A stretch of 64,000 nt of DNA from Dipteris shenzhenensis (lineage: Eukaryota > Polypodiophyta > Polypodiopsida > Gleicheniales). The DNA lies in assembly GCA_047967505.1 (NCBI GenBank), contig CM106540.1, one strand, 5' to 3'. Numbering within the stretch: the first letter of the stretch is position 1; every line of letters starts with the position of its first letter. A model generated the notes under the pieces. The model did no database searches. It was not told the DNA's origin and saw only the letters and a list, made by a program, of their open reading frames with translations. A program made the translations under genes and the position numbers. Positions 22,089 through 32,856 of this stretch are shown one piece after another.

Positions 22089-22269
22089 AATACTAGTACT
22101 ATTTTTTGTTTTGGACTGTGCTTTTTAAGCTTTTCATATTCGTTACTTAAGTCAAGGTTCCCTCTCGATTTTGTGATCTACAATGACAGTATGTCTAATC
22201 TCAATCAACTGTGGTTGGTTACTTCTTCACGAACTTCAATATACATAAGTTTGCTTCACAAACACATTT

Positions 22270-23285
22270 TATCACACTTGAGTATATACCTAGATGAATC
22301 CAAGAACATTCCCAAACTCATCCTCTAAAAACACAACATAGTGCAATTTCAATCTCACGATAGTCACTCATAAGATTGAAAACCATAAACTCCATCACGC
22401 ATAGCAGGGACTAGCTACTATGACATCCCCACTGACGTCATCAGTGCCCAACAGTGAGTGTAGTAGACCATAGTATAAAAGTATGCTCTCACACATACAA
22501 ATCCATACACCCACACATACTTGAGCATCCATTTATACAAGGTCTTCGTACTGAGTTTCTGTTGGCACTCCAGAGGTGAAGGGCAAACTCAGCCATGACG
22601 AAGGCTAGCACTACAGGAGAAGGCTAATAAAAAAGTAGTCCAAATCTCTTCATTCAAGCTACAACTGCTTGTGAAGTCTAAACGATTTCATTTTAGTCTC
22701 TCCCAAACGAGCATCTAAATCTAAATCTAGCTGATAGGGCAACGCACCATTTTAGATAGAAAGAATTATCGCAATACCAGCAGGCCGCAACTTGGATAAA
22801 AACTTCACAACGTGAAATTTGCATGTCCGCTGATACAACAAAAGCATATACCTAGATAAATCTAGGAACATTCCCAAACTCATCCTCTAAAAACACAACA
22901 TAGTGCAGTTTCAATCTCACGATAGTCACTCATAAGATTGAAAACCATAAACTCCATCACACATAGCAGAGACTAGCTACTATGACATCCCCTCTGATGT
23001 CATCAGCGCCCGACAGTGGGTGTAGACCATAGTATAAAAGCATGCTCTCACACATACAAATCCACACACCCACACATACTTGAGCATCATTTATACAAAG
23101 TCTTCATACTAAGTTTCTGTCGGCACTCCAGAGGTAAAGGGCAAACTCAACCATGACGAAGGCTAGCACTAAAGGAGAAGTCTAATAAAAAAGTAGTCCA
23201 AATCTCTTCATTCAAGCTACAACTGCTTGTGAAGTTTAAACGATTTCATTTTAGTCTCTCCCAAACAAGTATCATACTTGAGTAT
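22270..23285 (+). repeat. Paired direct repeats (about 430 bp) with promoter-like content
   Basis: Copy 1 is 22284-22715 and copy 2 is 22846-23273, separated by about 130 bp. Each has a TATA box (TATAAAA at 22474 and 23033). Copy 1 has TGACGTCA 34 bp upstream of it, and copy 2 has TGATGTCA. The pair is flanked by a 16-bp direct repeat, TATCACACTTGAGTAT (22270) and TATCATACTTGAGTAT (23270), 15 of 16 identical, possibly a target duplication. No coding sequence. Could be a small non-autonomous retroelement or a duplicated promoter; the termini do not show TG...CA clearly. Confidence 0.6.
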
Positions 23286-23289
23286 CTCC

Positions 23290-24850
23290 ATTTAAATTAG
23301 GATGATTGCTTTTGAGGCTGAGAATTTTAAAAAAATACATATAGTTGAAAAGATTATAATAGCTACCATAAATTTACAATATTAGTACTTGTAAATTATT
23401 TATTTTTTAAATCACTTCTCAAAAAGCACTAGTTTGAAAGCTTACCATCAACATGCTCTTGATCTTTATCTTGCATTCTACCACAATGCAAGATCCCCCT
23501 TGTCAAAGACCCAACACATTTGCACGACATAGGGTGTGTACTAATAATAAGAAATCCCGAGTCATCTCAAAAGTTGGAGGCAACCATAAAATCCTTCACT
23601 TGAGACTTTGTAAAGAAGTAACACATGCTTTATTTTCAAAGGTGACATTAACCATTTATATATGAACAATGCATATGTCAAATCATGAATATTAGAGACT
23701 AATCCATCTCGATCCATTATGCTACTAGATAAGGAGTTATTGTAGAGAGTGAAGTGCTCATTACCAAAGATGAGACCTGTACAACACGACGCATACTCGT
23801 GAGAGTTGTGATCTTGAATTTGTAGCCAACCTATTGAGACATAAATTTCCATGATTGTAAACCCAACCTTTGCGTGTGTGCGGGTGTCACAAAAAAATGT
23901 GTGCACACTTTCTTTTTTTGGTGAAAATTTTGATGCTTTATATTATAGAGTAACTATCCCAAAATTAAATGTGCCAAAATACATCAAGAGATCTTTGTAT
24001 AAGACAAGTATACATTAGAGTCTATGTAATGAGTTTGCACACAATCATAGAAGGATTGCTGCAAGGGGTGCCTAAAAAAAGAGAGAGATGAGAAAGTAGG
24101 ATCACCAAAGACACTATGATTTCTGTCCTTCCATAGAGTCTAGAGTGCCCAGTAGCAAATCCGTACACACACATACACACACACACACACACACAGGGAG
24201 AGACATGCATGCATAAATAGACATACATATATACATATGTACATACGTGCGTGCATCCATCCATCCAATTACATACGTACATACATGCCTACTTTTTTAT
24301 TATGTAAAAGAGCCTTTCATTAAGAAGAAAATGCTGTCATAGCTGTTCCAAAGCGAGACACACACGCGCGCGCACATATACAAAGAGATACACATACATA
24401 CATACACATACATATGGGAACCAATCTAGGAACTATGTCCTCTTGCAAGGTTAGCACCCACTAAACAAGAAAAAATGACAGGTTGCTTGCGATACTGTTT
24501 GGTAAATGAAGTGTTACAAGCGTCAAACGCAGCACTGAAGATGAAGTCGTCAAAAATCACATTTCTTTTAGCTATTTATGCTTTTTGTCGTAACATTTAC
24601 TACTTTTATTATCAGTAGCCAGTTTGTGTACAAAGCAGATCCTGAAACCAGTGAGCCATAGAGTCCAGCTCACTCACCCCCTCCCTCCCTCCCTCCTGCA
24701 AAGAGGGGAAGAGTTCCCTTTTTTTAAATGCCTCTAAGCTGATCCTAAAACCAGAACCAAAACATGGACAGACCTGCTGGCCCTCACATACATTTCAGTT
24801 CAGTTCACCATTCTTAATCCTGTGGTAATAAAAATGCCCCCTTCCAAAGG
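23290..24850. other. Non-coding with microsatellites
   Basis: Downstream flank of the zinc-finger gene. AC-rich repeats at about 24164-24195, CATA/CATC-rich stretches at about 24215-24295 and ACAC/CATA repeats at about 24355-24415. No gene recognised. Confidence 0.6.
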
Positions 24851-24852
24851 CT

Positions 24853-26496
24853 CTATAAATCTGCCATGTCTGCTGTGGTAAATTCTTGGCGCCCATTTTC
24901 CTGTGCATCAGTTACTTTATCGTGCTCTTTTACAAGATCCTCAGTCTCTTCCATTTGCATAGATTCTGTCCTTTCTTTTAATACTTTTTCTGTGTTACCA
25001 TTGCTCTCTTGTCCAACCAGTGATGGCATAATATACAAACCAGCAAAGTCCTTTATTTTCTGCATCAATCTAACCTTTGAAGCATGCTTTTTGCCAGCTA
25101 TGTGCAATTCGAGGACCTTCTTAGTGCGACAATCTACATTGCACAATTCACATCTTCCAAGCAGTTTCTTGACTTGAACTGCATGCTTTCTGCCAGCTAA
25201 ATGGATTTCTAAGTCCTTACCACTTCCGCATTTGACTTGACACAGTCTGCATTCGGGCCCTTCCCTTTTCTCAAAGGAATCAGGTTGCACAGGAGGAGCA
25301 TTGCTTGAAGGTTCTCTTTGAAAGTTTTTTTGAAAGATATCATCACTTTCTTGTGTAGCAGCAAACCTGGTTAGAAATCTCAGAAAGCAAGCAGAATGCA
25401 TTTTGATAATGGAGCCATCCACATTCATGTCACAGTCTGTGCCACACAATCTGTCACTTTCCTGGAAATCTATGGAGTCGGTTTGTGTGTCCAAAACTGT
25501 GGTCCCTGCTTCAGAACCTGCAAATTCATCCAAGACTGCAGACAATCCTTTAACAACACATGCAGGTACTCCACCCTGGGCAATCAATGTCTTGAGATAA
25601 TCTGCACGCCTTTTGCTGATAGAATGCCCCTCCAATGTGCATTGGACATTCTCCTCTTTTCTGAATTTCTCAGCTACAGGTCCACCATTTTGATCATTGG
25701 ATGCGATAACATTACAAAAACTTTCTTGCACAACCTCTTTTTCTTCTCTCTCATCCAAGGGATTAATATCACTTGGGTTCAAACATGAGGCAGCATTTTG
25801 GGAACTCATTTTCTTGACCCTGAGTGCATGCTTTCGGCCAGCCAAATGGGCCTGTAAGGATGCTTTGTCACATTCAACATCACATAACTCGCATCTCATC
25901 CGTTTCCCATCAGAAACAGTCGATCTTTCTGCCATCTGTGAACCATCTAAACTTGCAGAAAGTAAGACGTGGTCTTGAATTCCATTAGAAGGAGTTAAAT
26001 CACTAATATTTGAAGATTGGACCTGATTTCTTTCCTTTACACCTTCATCTTCCATGTTGGAAGCCGCAACACTGAGCTGTGATTCAACGTCACCTTCAAG
26101 TTCATCTCTATTCCTTTTTCTGCCACTACAAGGTGACATCTCCAGACCTGGCAATCCACCTGCCAATCCCATCTCAACCTTTGCCAGAGGGGACTTCAGA
26201 CGAGCTGCATGCCTTTTCCCAGCAAGATGTGCCTCTAGAATCCTTCTACTCTGACACGTGATTTTGCACAACTCACAAAATAGCTTTTCTTTCTCATTTC
26301 CACTCACAAGGCCTTTTTGTACGGCTTGTGTTATTTCTTTACCATCTGTAGACCCTGAAACTGCAGCCACCTTAGTCATCATGGATATATCTTGCCACAT
26401 TTGCTCAATCGTCATGTGGCATTCTCCTTCTTCCCTGCAAGTAGGAGAATTGGTTTGCATTGATTCTGCTTTGGGTGCATGAACCTGTTCCTCCAT
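24853..26496 (-). CDS. Four-finger U1-type C2H2 zinc-finger protein
   Basis: One uninterrupted frame, ATG at 26496, stop TAG at 24853-24855, 547 residues. An upstream GTG at 26520 adds eight codons and is an unlikely start. Four U1-like fingers have the C-x2-C-x11/12-H-x5-H pattern and the signature HLAG(K/R)KHA: about residues 74-96, 202-223, 416-438 and 449-471 from this ATG. Such fingers (zf-met/U1 type) usually bind double-stranded or structured RNA. The linkers are acidic, Ser-rich and low in structure. The spacing pairs fingers 3 and 4 closely. No intron is needed to read it, and there is no stop or shift, unlike everything around it. Probably a nuclear RNA-binding protein; the exact orthologue is not recognised. 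Further 5' exons are possible. Confidence 0.8.
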   Translation of the reverse strand: MEEQVHAPKAESMQTNSPTCREEGECHMTIEQMWQDISMMTKVAAVSGSTDGKEITQAVQKGLVSGNEKEKLFCELCKITCQSRRILEAHLAGKRHAARLKSPLAKVEMGLAGGLPGLEMSPCSGRKRNRDELEGDVESQLSVAASNMEDEGVKERNQVQSSNISDLTPSNGIQDHVLLSASLDGSQMAERSTVSDGKRMRCELCDVECDKASLQAHLAGRKHALRVKKMSSQNAASCLNPSDINPLDEREEKEVVQESFCNVIASNDQNGGPVAEKFRKEENVQCTLEGHSISKRRADYLKTLIAQGGVPACVVKGLSAVLDEFAGSEAGTTVLDTQTDSIDFQESDRLCGTDCDMNVDGSIIKMHSACFLRFLTRFAATQESDDIFQKNFQREPSSNAPPVQPDSFEKREGPECRLCQVKCGSGKDLEIHLAGRKHAVQVKKLLGRCELCNVDCRTKKVLELHIAGKKHASKVRLMQKIKDFAGLYIMPSLVGQESNGNTEKVLKERTESMQMEETEDLVKEHDKVTDAQENGRQEFTTADMADL

Positions 26497-26520
26497 TGAA
26501 CACAAGTTTGAAGTAAGCAC

Positions 26521-27030
26521 TCTCTCTTATGTGCAATCTACCTGGCAGAGAAAACACCCAACCAGACTACTCAAGTTATTTTTTCGTTTCATTTACAGAG
26601 CAAAAATTCAGAGAGAGAGAGAGAGAGAGAAGCCCTTATTTTGAAGGAAAAGATACATTGCAGGTTATATATACCAGTCCCCATATATCTGCATTAGTAG
26701 TGGAAATAATGTATTTTATATAATATAGACCAATTCAGGTATATGTGACTTGAATTAGACATTGCATCTTCCTCCTATTTTAAATCTCATGCAAATGCGT
26801 CTATTATTGGAAATCAGACATCCCAAATTTATGTGCAGCTATTCAGTAAAATAAAATGGGTTTGTATTTTTTCATATAGGCCAGGCTTCTCTGCATAGAT
26901 TCAATCATAAAGCCTTTGAATTCGGATTTTGGCTGCCATGTTGTCACATGCACCCCTACACTTGGGTGCAAAGTGACACACTAGCTACATCGACAAGTGC
27001 ATTAGTTCCCAGATAGGAGATTTTGTCGTA
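26521..27030. other. Upstream region of zinc-finger gene
   Basis: Holds a (GA)n run at about 26609-26631, a plant core-promoter or 5' UTR style repeat on the minus strand, and otherwise A/T-rich sequence. No gene seen. Confidence 0.45.
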
Positions 27031-28137
27031 TGTTGTCACCCCTTTGTGAGCCCTTGTCCAGGGACAGTCAGGCACAAGCTACGTAGGTCAGTCTCTCAGC
27101 CTTAGGTCAAGTCAGTAATTCAGTTCTTGTTCACTAGTACCCACTGGAGAACAGCAGGTTAAGTGTTTCAATCTTATAGGTTAGGTCTTAGCCTAGGTTA
27201 GGAGCCCTTTAGGGCCCCCAAAGGCTGGACAGGTAAGCAGGGAAGGCAGCCGGCAAAGGCTGCCCAAAAACTCCCCTGGCAAATGAGCCAGGGAGGGCTT
27301 TGATAGGCTGGTTGTAGGCCAACCAGTCTGTAAAACAGACCGACCCAGTCGGCTGTTTACAGACTGGCTTGGCTCAGTTCCAGCCCTATAAAAGGGCCCC
27401 CTTGCTGCCCTTTTGAAGCATTCAGTTTGCTCCTACCTTCAGCTCTCCTACAGCTCCACTTCAGCCTCCTGTGCAGCCCCTGAGATCCTCAGATCTGGCC
27501 CTGCTCTAGCCTCAATCCCTTGGCCATCAGTTCAGCCTGATCTGAAGGTGACCACGCAGCACAACAGTCGGAGGTTTGGACCAGCAAACGGAGAGAGGTT
27601 TAGGCACTGTTTCCTCAGCTTTCTCAGCTCTCTTTTACAGTTTACACAGCTCACTCTCAGCTCTATATTTCAGTCATCTCGCAGTTTCTCTCATAGGATC
27701 TATCACTCCTAGTTTTCACTCTCTCACTCACGCAGTAACCCTGCATTCCGGTAGACAGCACAAGCCTCTTCCTTGCCTTGCAGAAGCGTCCTACATCGTC
27801 AGTGTGGACAGCCTCAAGGTCTCGGTATTGGTTGGCGTTGCCTCTCAGGTCTTTGGGTCTATTATACGTGTGCACAGTGAGCTCTTTAGAAGCGCGTTCC
27901 ATGCTCTCTCGAAGAGTGTTCTTTGTATTTCTCAGTTCTCCAAGTATAAAGCAAATTCTCCCCTGATTGGGGGAGGGGGCCCTCAGTGGATACAGGGACC
28001 CAATCGGTTGTCGACTCTACTCTCTCTCTATCCTCATCTCCTTTCTCTCTCTATGGTAAACAACGCTAATTCCTTACTAAAGATTTAAAGAAGGTCTTGC
28101 TGTGAACTACACGCTCAGATTACCGTTGCATGTTACA
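27031..28137 (+). repeat. 5' LTR of gypsy element 2
   Basis: The right edge is firm, because ...TGTTACA ends one base before the PBS. The left edge is inferred from TGTTGTCACC. Inside are a TATA box (CTATAAAAGGGC, about 27385-27396), GC-rich U3 with partly palindromic AGACTGG/CCAGTC motifs, and a CT-rich R-U5 with CTCTCTC runs. Confidence 0.6.
27385..27396 (+). promoter_or_regulatory. TATA box of gypsy element 2 LTR
   Basis: CTATAAAAGGGC followed by a C/T-rich leader with many CAGCTC motifs, as expected near a retrotransposon transcription start. Confidence 0.55.
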
Positions 28138-28138
28138 T

Positions 28139-28150
28139 TGGTATCAGAGC
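28139..28150 (+). promoter_or_regulatory. Primer binding site of gypsy element 2
   Basis: TGGTATCAGAGC, the tRNA-iMet complement, one base beyond the LTR end. Confidence 0.8.
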
Positions 28151-28225
28151 TTCGGTCTATATCCAGCTTGACTACCGCAAGTGTATGGTTGTGTTGAGAT
28201 CCGAAAGGAACACACAATCAAGCGC

Positions 28226-29592
28226 CATGGAAGGGTCAGGAAAAGATTTCAACTTCGAAGACTTTGAAGAGGAGAAAGACTACCAACAAGATACGCTTCG
28301 CCAAATGCTCAAGTGATGGCAAACCTTCTAGAGCAGAATCGGGTCCTCCTGCAGCAACTCGAAGAACATTCATCCCAGCTGGAAGAAAGCAGACAGTTGG
28401 ACCAACCAAAACAACGTCTGGAGGAAAAAGAAGCAGAAAAGCCGCTGGAAGAAAGAGGAACCACAGATTTTGAAAAACTGCTCTTGTTGATGCGTGAGGA
28501 ACGCAAAAATGAGGAGGCACTGTGACGCGCAGAGCTCACCTAGGCAGAGAGGCACTAAAAGCTAGACCGATAGGTGATGCTTCTCCAACACAAACAGATG
28601 TTAGCCGCTATGTAGGCAAGTTTGAGCGCAGCAGCCGTCTTCGCCACAGCTTCGCCATCGACAAAAGTAACACCACTCACTCGGTCCACTTCAAATTTTG
28701 TTAAGTATGATGGTAAGTGTGACCATTCAACAATTTTGCAATTTATTTATCAATTTGTAGCTCATTTTCCATTAGCGCGGATTCAAGATGAGCAAGATAA
28801 AGTCCACCTTGTAGCCCCTCATCTTACAGGTGAGGCGGTGACTTGGTGGCAGCATTGGGCTAGTAAGCATACTGACCCAAAAACGTTTAAGACAAATTTC
28901 ATTTGGGCAACGTTTGTGGCCGACCTCATAGCCCGTTTTCTCCCACCCCAATATATGCTTAACTTGGAGGATGAGTTCGCTCGTATCTCCCAGAATGGTT
29001 TGCCTGTGTTGACATACAGTAACAAGGTCATCACATTGGCGCAATAGTTGGGCGTGACAGAGAGCACAAAAAAGAAGCAATTCATTGGAGGATTGGACAC
29101 GAACATACGTTTTACCATTCGGAACTTTGACCCGCCGGATTACAAGCGAGCACTGACTCTCGCATAGAATCAGGAGATGATGCTGAACGGGGAAAAGCCC
29201 AAGCAGGTCCAGAAAGATTCCAAAGCCCCGCAAGAGTCAAATGACATAGCGGGTAAGGATCAAAAGAAGGACAACCAGTTCCAAAAGAAAAACGACTAGG
29301 TTTCTAGTCAAAAGGAGTCCAAGCCAAAGATGACTTCAGATGAGAAGACTAAAGCGGATATTATGGGAGGCTATCTACAACCCAACGAGCAGAAGTGGTA
29401 CCACCAAGAACATCCCTGCTTTCATTGCCACCACATCGCTCGGCATGGCAAGAAGGATTGTCCGAAGACTTCTCAGATAAAAAAAAGACGCTCATTCGAG
29501 CGTACGGCACAGCTAACGGGCATCAATTTATTGTCATGTTCGATATCAAGAGTTCAGAAGATGCCATCTCTCCTCAGCTTGCCAAATAGTGG
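28226..29592 (+). pseudogene. Gag of gypsy element 2
   Basis: Starts MEGSGKDFNFEDFEEEK at 28226 with an acidic N-terminus. A Gln/Glu/Leu-rich coiled-coil stretch follows in another frame (28313-28525), then the gag core with VKYDGKCDHSTILQF, EAVTWWQHWA and FLPPQYMLNLEDEF (28700-28985). The CCHC-like knuckle CFHCHHIARHGKKDC lies near 29418-29462. Stops at about 29046, 29165, 29297 and 29587 are all TAG at positions where Gln fits, and one or more shifts separate the N-terminal pieces. Capsid protein, non-functional. Confidence 0.7.
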
Positions 29593-31110
29593 GGTGCACC
29601 TTAGTGCCTCACGAGCTTCCAGTGGATGGGTTCAGGCTTGGCTTGCGCACACACATCACGCATAAGGCCATCCATTTCACTTTTTCGGTTCAGAAGGCCA
29701 TGTTTACGCGGAATTTTATATTGACTCCTTTGATGGGATGCGGCATGATCCTCGGGATTCAGTGGTTCCATGAGCATGTTCCGACGCCTGATTGGCAACA
29801 GGACACCTCCACGATTGTGAAAGGTTTACCTAAGCCCATCATGATACGCGATGACCAGAGCATACCAGGGATTCCATTAATCTCTCATATTCAAGCAAGT
29901 CGCGCCGCCCCACAAGAGTGCCATGTGTGCACTTGTCTATGTCCAGTGTCAAATCACGACAGTTCAAGCCGCTCCTCCGATGGGGCAAGCAATGGTGGAT
30001 CTACTCCAAGAGTTCAAAGACATCATGCTTCGGGACGATCTGCCACCCCAGTTGCCTCCCAACCGACCGGAAGACCATCGCATCGATCTACTTCCAAACT
30101 CGACACCTCCAAGTAAGTTCCCTTATCGACTTTCAAAGTCTATGGGAGGGGAGTTAGAGCAACAACTGTCTCAATTACTACGCGCAGGGTTTATTAGACC
30201 TTCTTCACCTTTTGCTACACCCATTCTATTTGTGGCAAAGAAGGATAAGTCCGCACGACTATGTGTCGACTATAGAGCACTCAACAAGCTTACGATAAGC
30301 AAGAAGTTTCCTATGCCCCGCATCGAGTACATCTTGGAAAGACTCAATGGTGCAAGATTTTTTTCAAAGATTGACCTCAAGAGTGGCTACCATCAAGTCC
30401 GGATTTTTGAAGCTGGCATCCCAAAGACAGCTTTTCGAACTGAGCGAGCTCATTACGAGTTCGTCATCATGCCCTTTGGTCTCAAGAATGCACCACCAAC
30501 ATTCAACAAGGTGATGTCCCGGATATTCGCAGAGTATACTGGGAAGTCCTATTCATCTTTCTCGATGATATCCTTATCTTTTCCACGACAGCCGAGCAAC
30601 ATATTAAGGATGTGCCATGTGCCCTGCAGTTATTATGGGATAACCAGCTATATCTCGACGCAAAGAAAAGTGAATTCGGATTGCTGGAAATTCAGTATTT
30701 GGGCTATATCATTAGTGCTCAAGGGATTCGACTGGACCTTGAGAAGATCCAAGCTATCACAAGTTGGGTTGTCCCCACGACGGCCCAGGAGATCCGATCC
30801 TTTGTGGGTTTGTGTCAAGCATACCTCGCACATGGAGGGTTTCTCAACATACGCAGCCCCTCTTACAGATTTACTCAAGGGGATAAAGACACGCAGACAA
30901 AAAGTTCAAGTCAGAGGCAAAGCTTTGCAAGCCTTTCACGACTTGCAACGGTTGGCCATGACAACACCACTTATGAAGATCGCCTCTTGGGATGATCCAT
31001 TTCGAGTAATTACACACACTCTAGCAATGTCGCCATAGGGACAGTTTTACGACAAGAGGATAGGCCCGTGGCATACTACAGCAGAAAGCTTAACGATACC
31101 GAGGCTTAGC
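29593..31110 (+). pseudogene. Pol of gypsy element 2: protease remnant, RT, RNase H start
   Basis: A protease-like stretch (MGCGMILGIQWF) leads to [69 protein letters not shown] (30020-30510), then a shift to FIFLDDILIFS with the catalytic LDD at 30561-30569 and YLGYIISAQGIRLD. RNase H begins, but its TDAS motif is disturbed and the domain ends at AYYSRKLN near 31100. RT catalytic residues are intact, yet frameshifts at about 30540 and 30820 break the protein. Confidence 0.75.
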
Positions 31111-32602
31111 AATCTTCTTTAACAGGAGAACATTCAAGCACTGTTCTGCCCATAATGCATAGTTGTGTGCTCCTTCCAGTTTCTTTATGTTCAGAATTGA
31201 AGAATCACCTCCTCCTGATGCCATATCAGATGAGGAAAGTACCTGACTCCCTGGAAGTAAAAAAAGCTGAATAAAGGTTCTGATTTCTCAGAAAAGGCCT
31301 GCTCTATTCTAGAGCCAGAAGCACTCTCAATGGTGCTGTTTTTACTGTCAGTAAAATCTGCAGCAAAACAGTAAATGTCCCTGCAACTACTGTACCTTCT
31401 GACAAACTGTTCTGAGTTCAGAGAGGCATAAAAAACAGTAATTTTAGACTGCTGCTGCTGCTCAACAAGTGCTTAACAGTGCACAATCATCTAACAAAAC
31501 CACCAACACTGCTGTAAACACTGCTGTACTGACTGTACTGATCACTTCTCCCACCTCAGATGAGGTATTGCACTAAGTTAAATTGCAGAAACCACTTGAC
31601 TAACACCCCAAAAAAAACAGTAAATGATCCTTCAGCCTGTCACAAAACCTGCAACAGTAAATGGGATAAATCCCAAGCAATCACCCTTATACCAAGGGGA
31701 GAAAATGCATCTGAAGATCTCTGTCGGTAACCCAAGTGTTATCAGACAAAGTCTGGGCAAAAGCCCCTTGATCTGACAACTGAATCAAGCGGAGGACACC
31801 TCAACACTGCGGTAGCATGCAATATGAAAATCTCTCTGACACTTGTTCCTGACAATGTGCAATGCATAGACTGCCCCTGTGTACTCAGTAACAACACAAA
31901 TCACAAAGTACAAACACCAAGAAGAAAATCTTTTGAGCACTGTCAACGATGGGCAGTTAGGGACCAAGTAAACTCGATGCGCCCTAACCAAGCGTGGCTC
32001 AACTGAGATTTTCAAAGTGCGTACAAAGAATGTGACCTGCAACAAATGTCACCAAATGCACTGCGGAAACAAAGCAAATGTGTGCTCCCTGGCTACACAC
32101 TGCCTCAAGGCATATACTGCAAACACATCCAGGCAAAAGCCCTTTGATAAGGTCACCCAAAACTGAGAATTGCACTCAGTAAATGCATAGAAGCCTCTGA
32201 TGTATCTCAACAAATGCACAGTATACTGCTAGAATGCTTCAGGAATATTCCTCTTCCAATCAGAAAATCTGATGTACTTCTGTCCCTGCAGAGTACCTGT
32301 GTACTATCAGTGCACGCTTCCCCCAAAAAAGAGTCGAGTTTTTGCAGCAAAAAAAAAAAAAAACTTGCTGTACTTCTGTCCCTGCAGATGAGGCGTCCGT
32401 ACAGTTGTACGGCAGTCCGTACGACTGTATGGACAGTCCGTACGACTGCCTCGAAGCAGCTGCGCAGCGTCGCCCTTGGAGTAGCGCGACGCCCGAAAAA
32501 ACCAGCTGCTGTACAGCTCTAGCAGCTGCTGTGCAGCTGCCTGATGCAGCTCCGCTCTGAAGCTGCGAAATGCGCCGCCTGTGCCGCCACCCTGAAGCTG
32601 CC

Positions 32603-32690
32603 CACGAAATGCGCCGCCCTAGCTGCGAAATGCGCCGCCCTAGCTGCGAAATGTGCCGCCCTAGCTGCGAAATGTGCCGCCCTAGCAGCC
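32603..32690. repeat. 21-bp tandem repeat, about four copies
   Basis: Units of the form CGAAATGCGCCGCCCTAGCTG, differing by single bases (GCG or GTG). In one plus-strand frame they encode KCAALAA repeats, but there is no sign that this is translated. Confidence 0.75.
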
Positions 32691-32856
32691 TGCGAAAAGG
32701 AAAAACGCCGCTGCTGTACCGTCGACCTGTCTAGATCTGTCCGTACGGTCGTACGGACGACGTACGGCCGTACGGATCGGTCCGTACGGAACGGATTTGG
32801 TAGGCAGATGAGGCTAGGGAGAGGAGGTGTGGCTAGGGAGAGGCTCTGATACCAGT

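Larger units (their letters stand above)
13056..22093 (+). mobile_element. Non-coding LTR retrotransposon (LARD/TRIM-like) hosting a nested chromovirus
   Basis: The outer LTRs are 13061-13374 and 21775-22088, each 314 bp, beginning TGTTGGAATATG and ending ATCTCTTCA. The flanks are AATAT (13056-13060) and AATAC (22089-22093), a target duplication with one mismatch. The PBS TGGTATCAGAGC is at 13377-13388 and a G-rich purine tract (21768-21774) abuts the 3' LTR, so the element reads on the plus strand. Apart from the nested gypsy element the internal sequence (about 13.4-14.4 kb, plus an inverted part at 18.27-18.78 kb) has no convincing frame, so the outer element was probably non-autonomous. 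Confidence 0.85.
27031..31110 (+). mobile_element. Ty3/gypsy retrotransposon, 3'-truncated and decayed
   Basis: Order: LTR, PBS, gag with zinc knuckle, protease remnant, RT, start of RNase H. Integrase and a 3' LTR are missing; the RNase H reading (YYSRKLNDTEA) ends near 31108 and unrelated sequence follows. The left edge at 27031 (TGTTGTCACC) is a best guess. Gag and pol are broken mainly by TAG stops. Confidence 0.75.

Noticed and set aside
22270-23285. Endogenous pararetrovirus promoter
   Set aside because: TGACGTCA plus TATA is suggestive, but no viral coding sequence lies nearby and the match is too general.
24866-26482. Several plus-strand frames of 60-130 codons
   Set aside because: They are antisense shadows of the intact zinc-finger gene.
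26938-28137. Alternative left edge of the gypsy element 2 LTR at TGTTGTCACATG
   Set aside because: Neither this nor 27031 can be proven without a partner LTR; 27031 was kept as the shorter, simpler choice.
32214-32849. Frames with KCAALAA repeats
   Set aside because: Produced by a 21-bp tandem repeat in a non-coding element; nothing else supports translation.
4962-32854. TGGTATCAGAGC sites as possible tRNA genes
   Set aside because: They are 12-base primer binding sites next to LTRs; no cloverleaf surrounds them.
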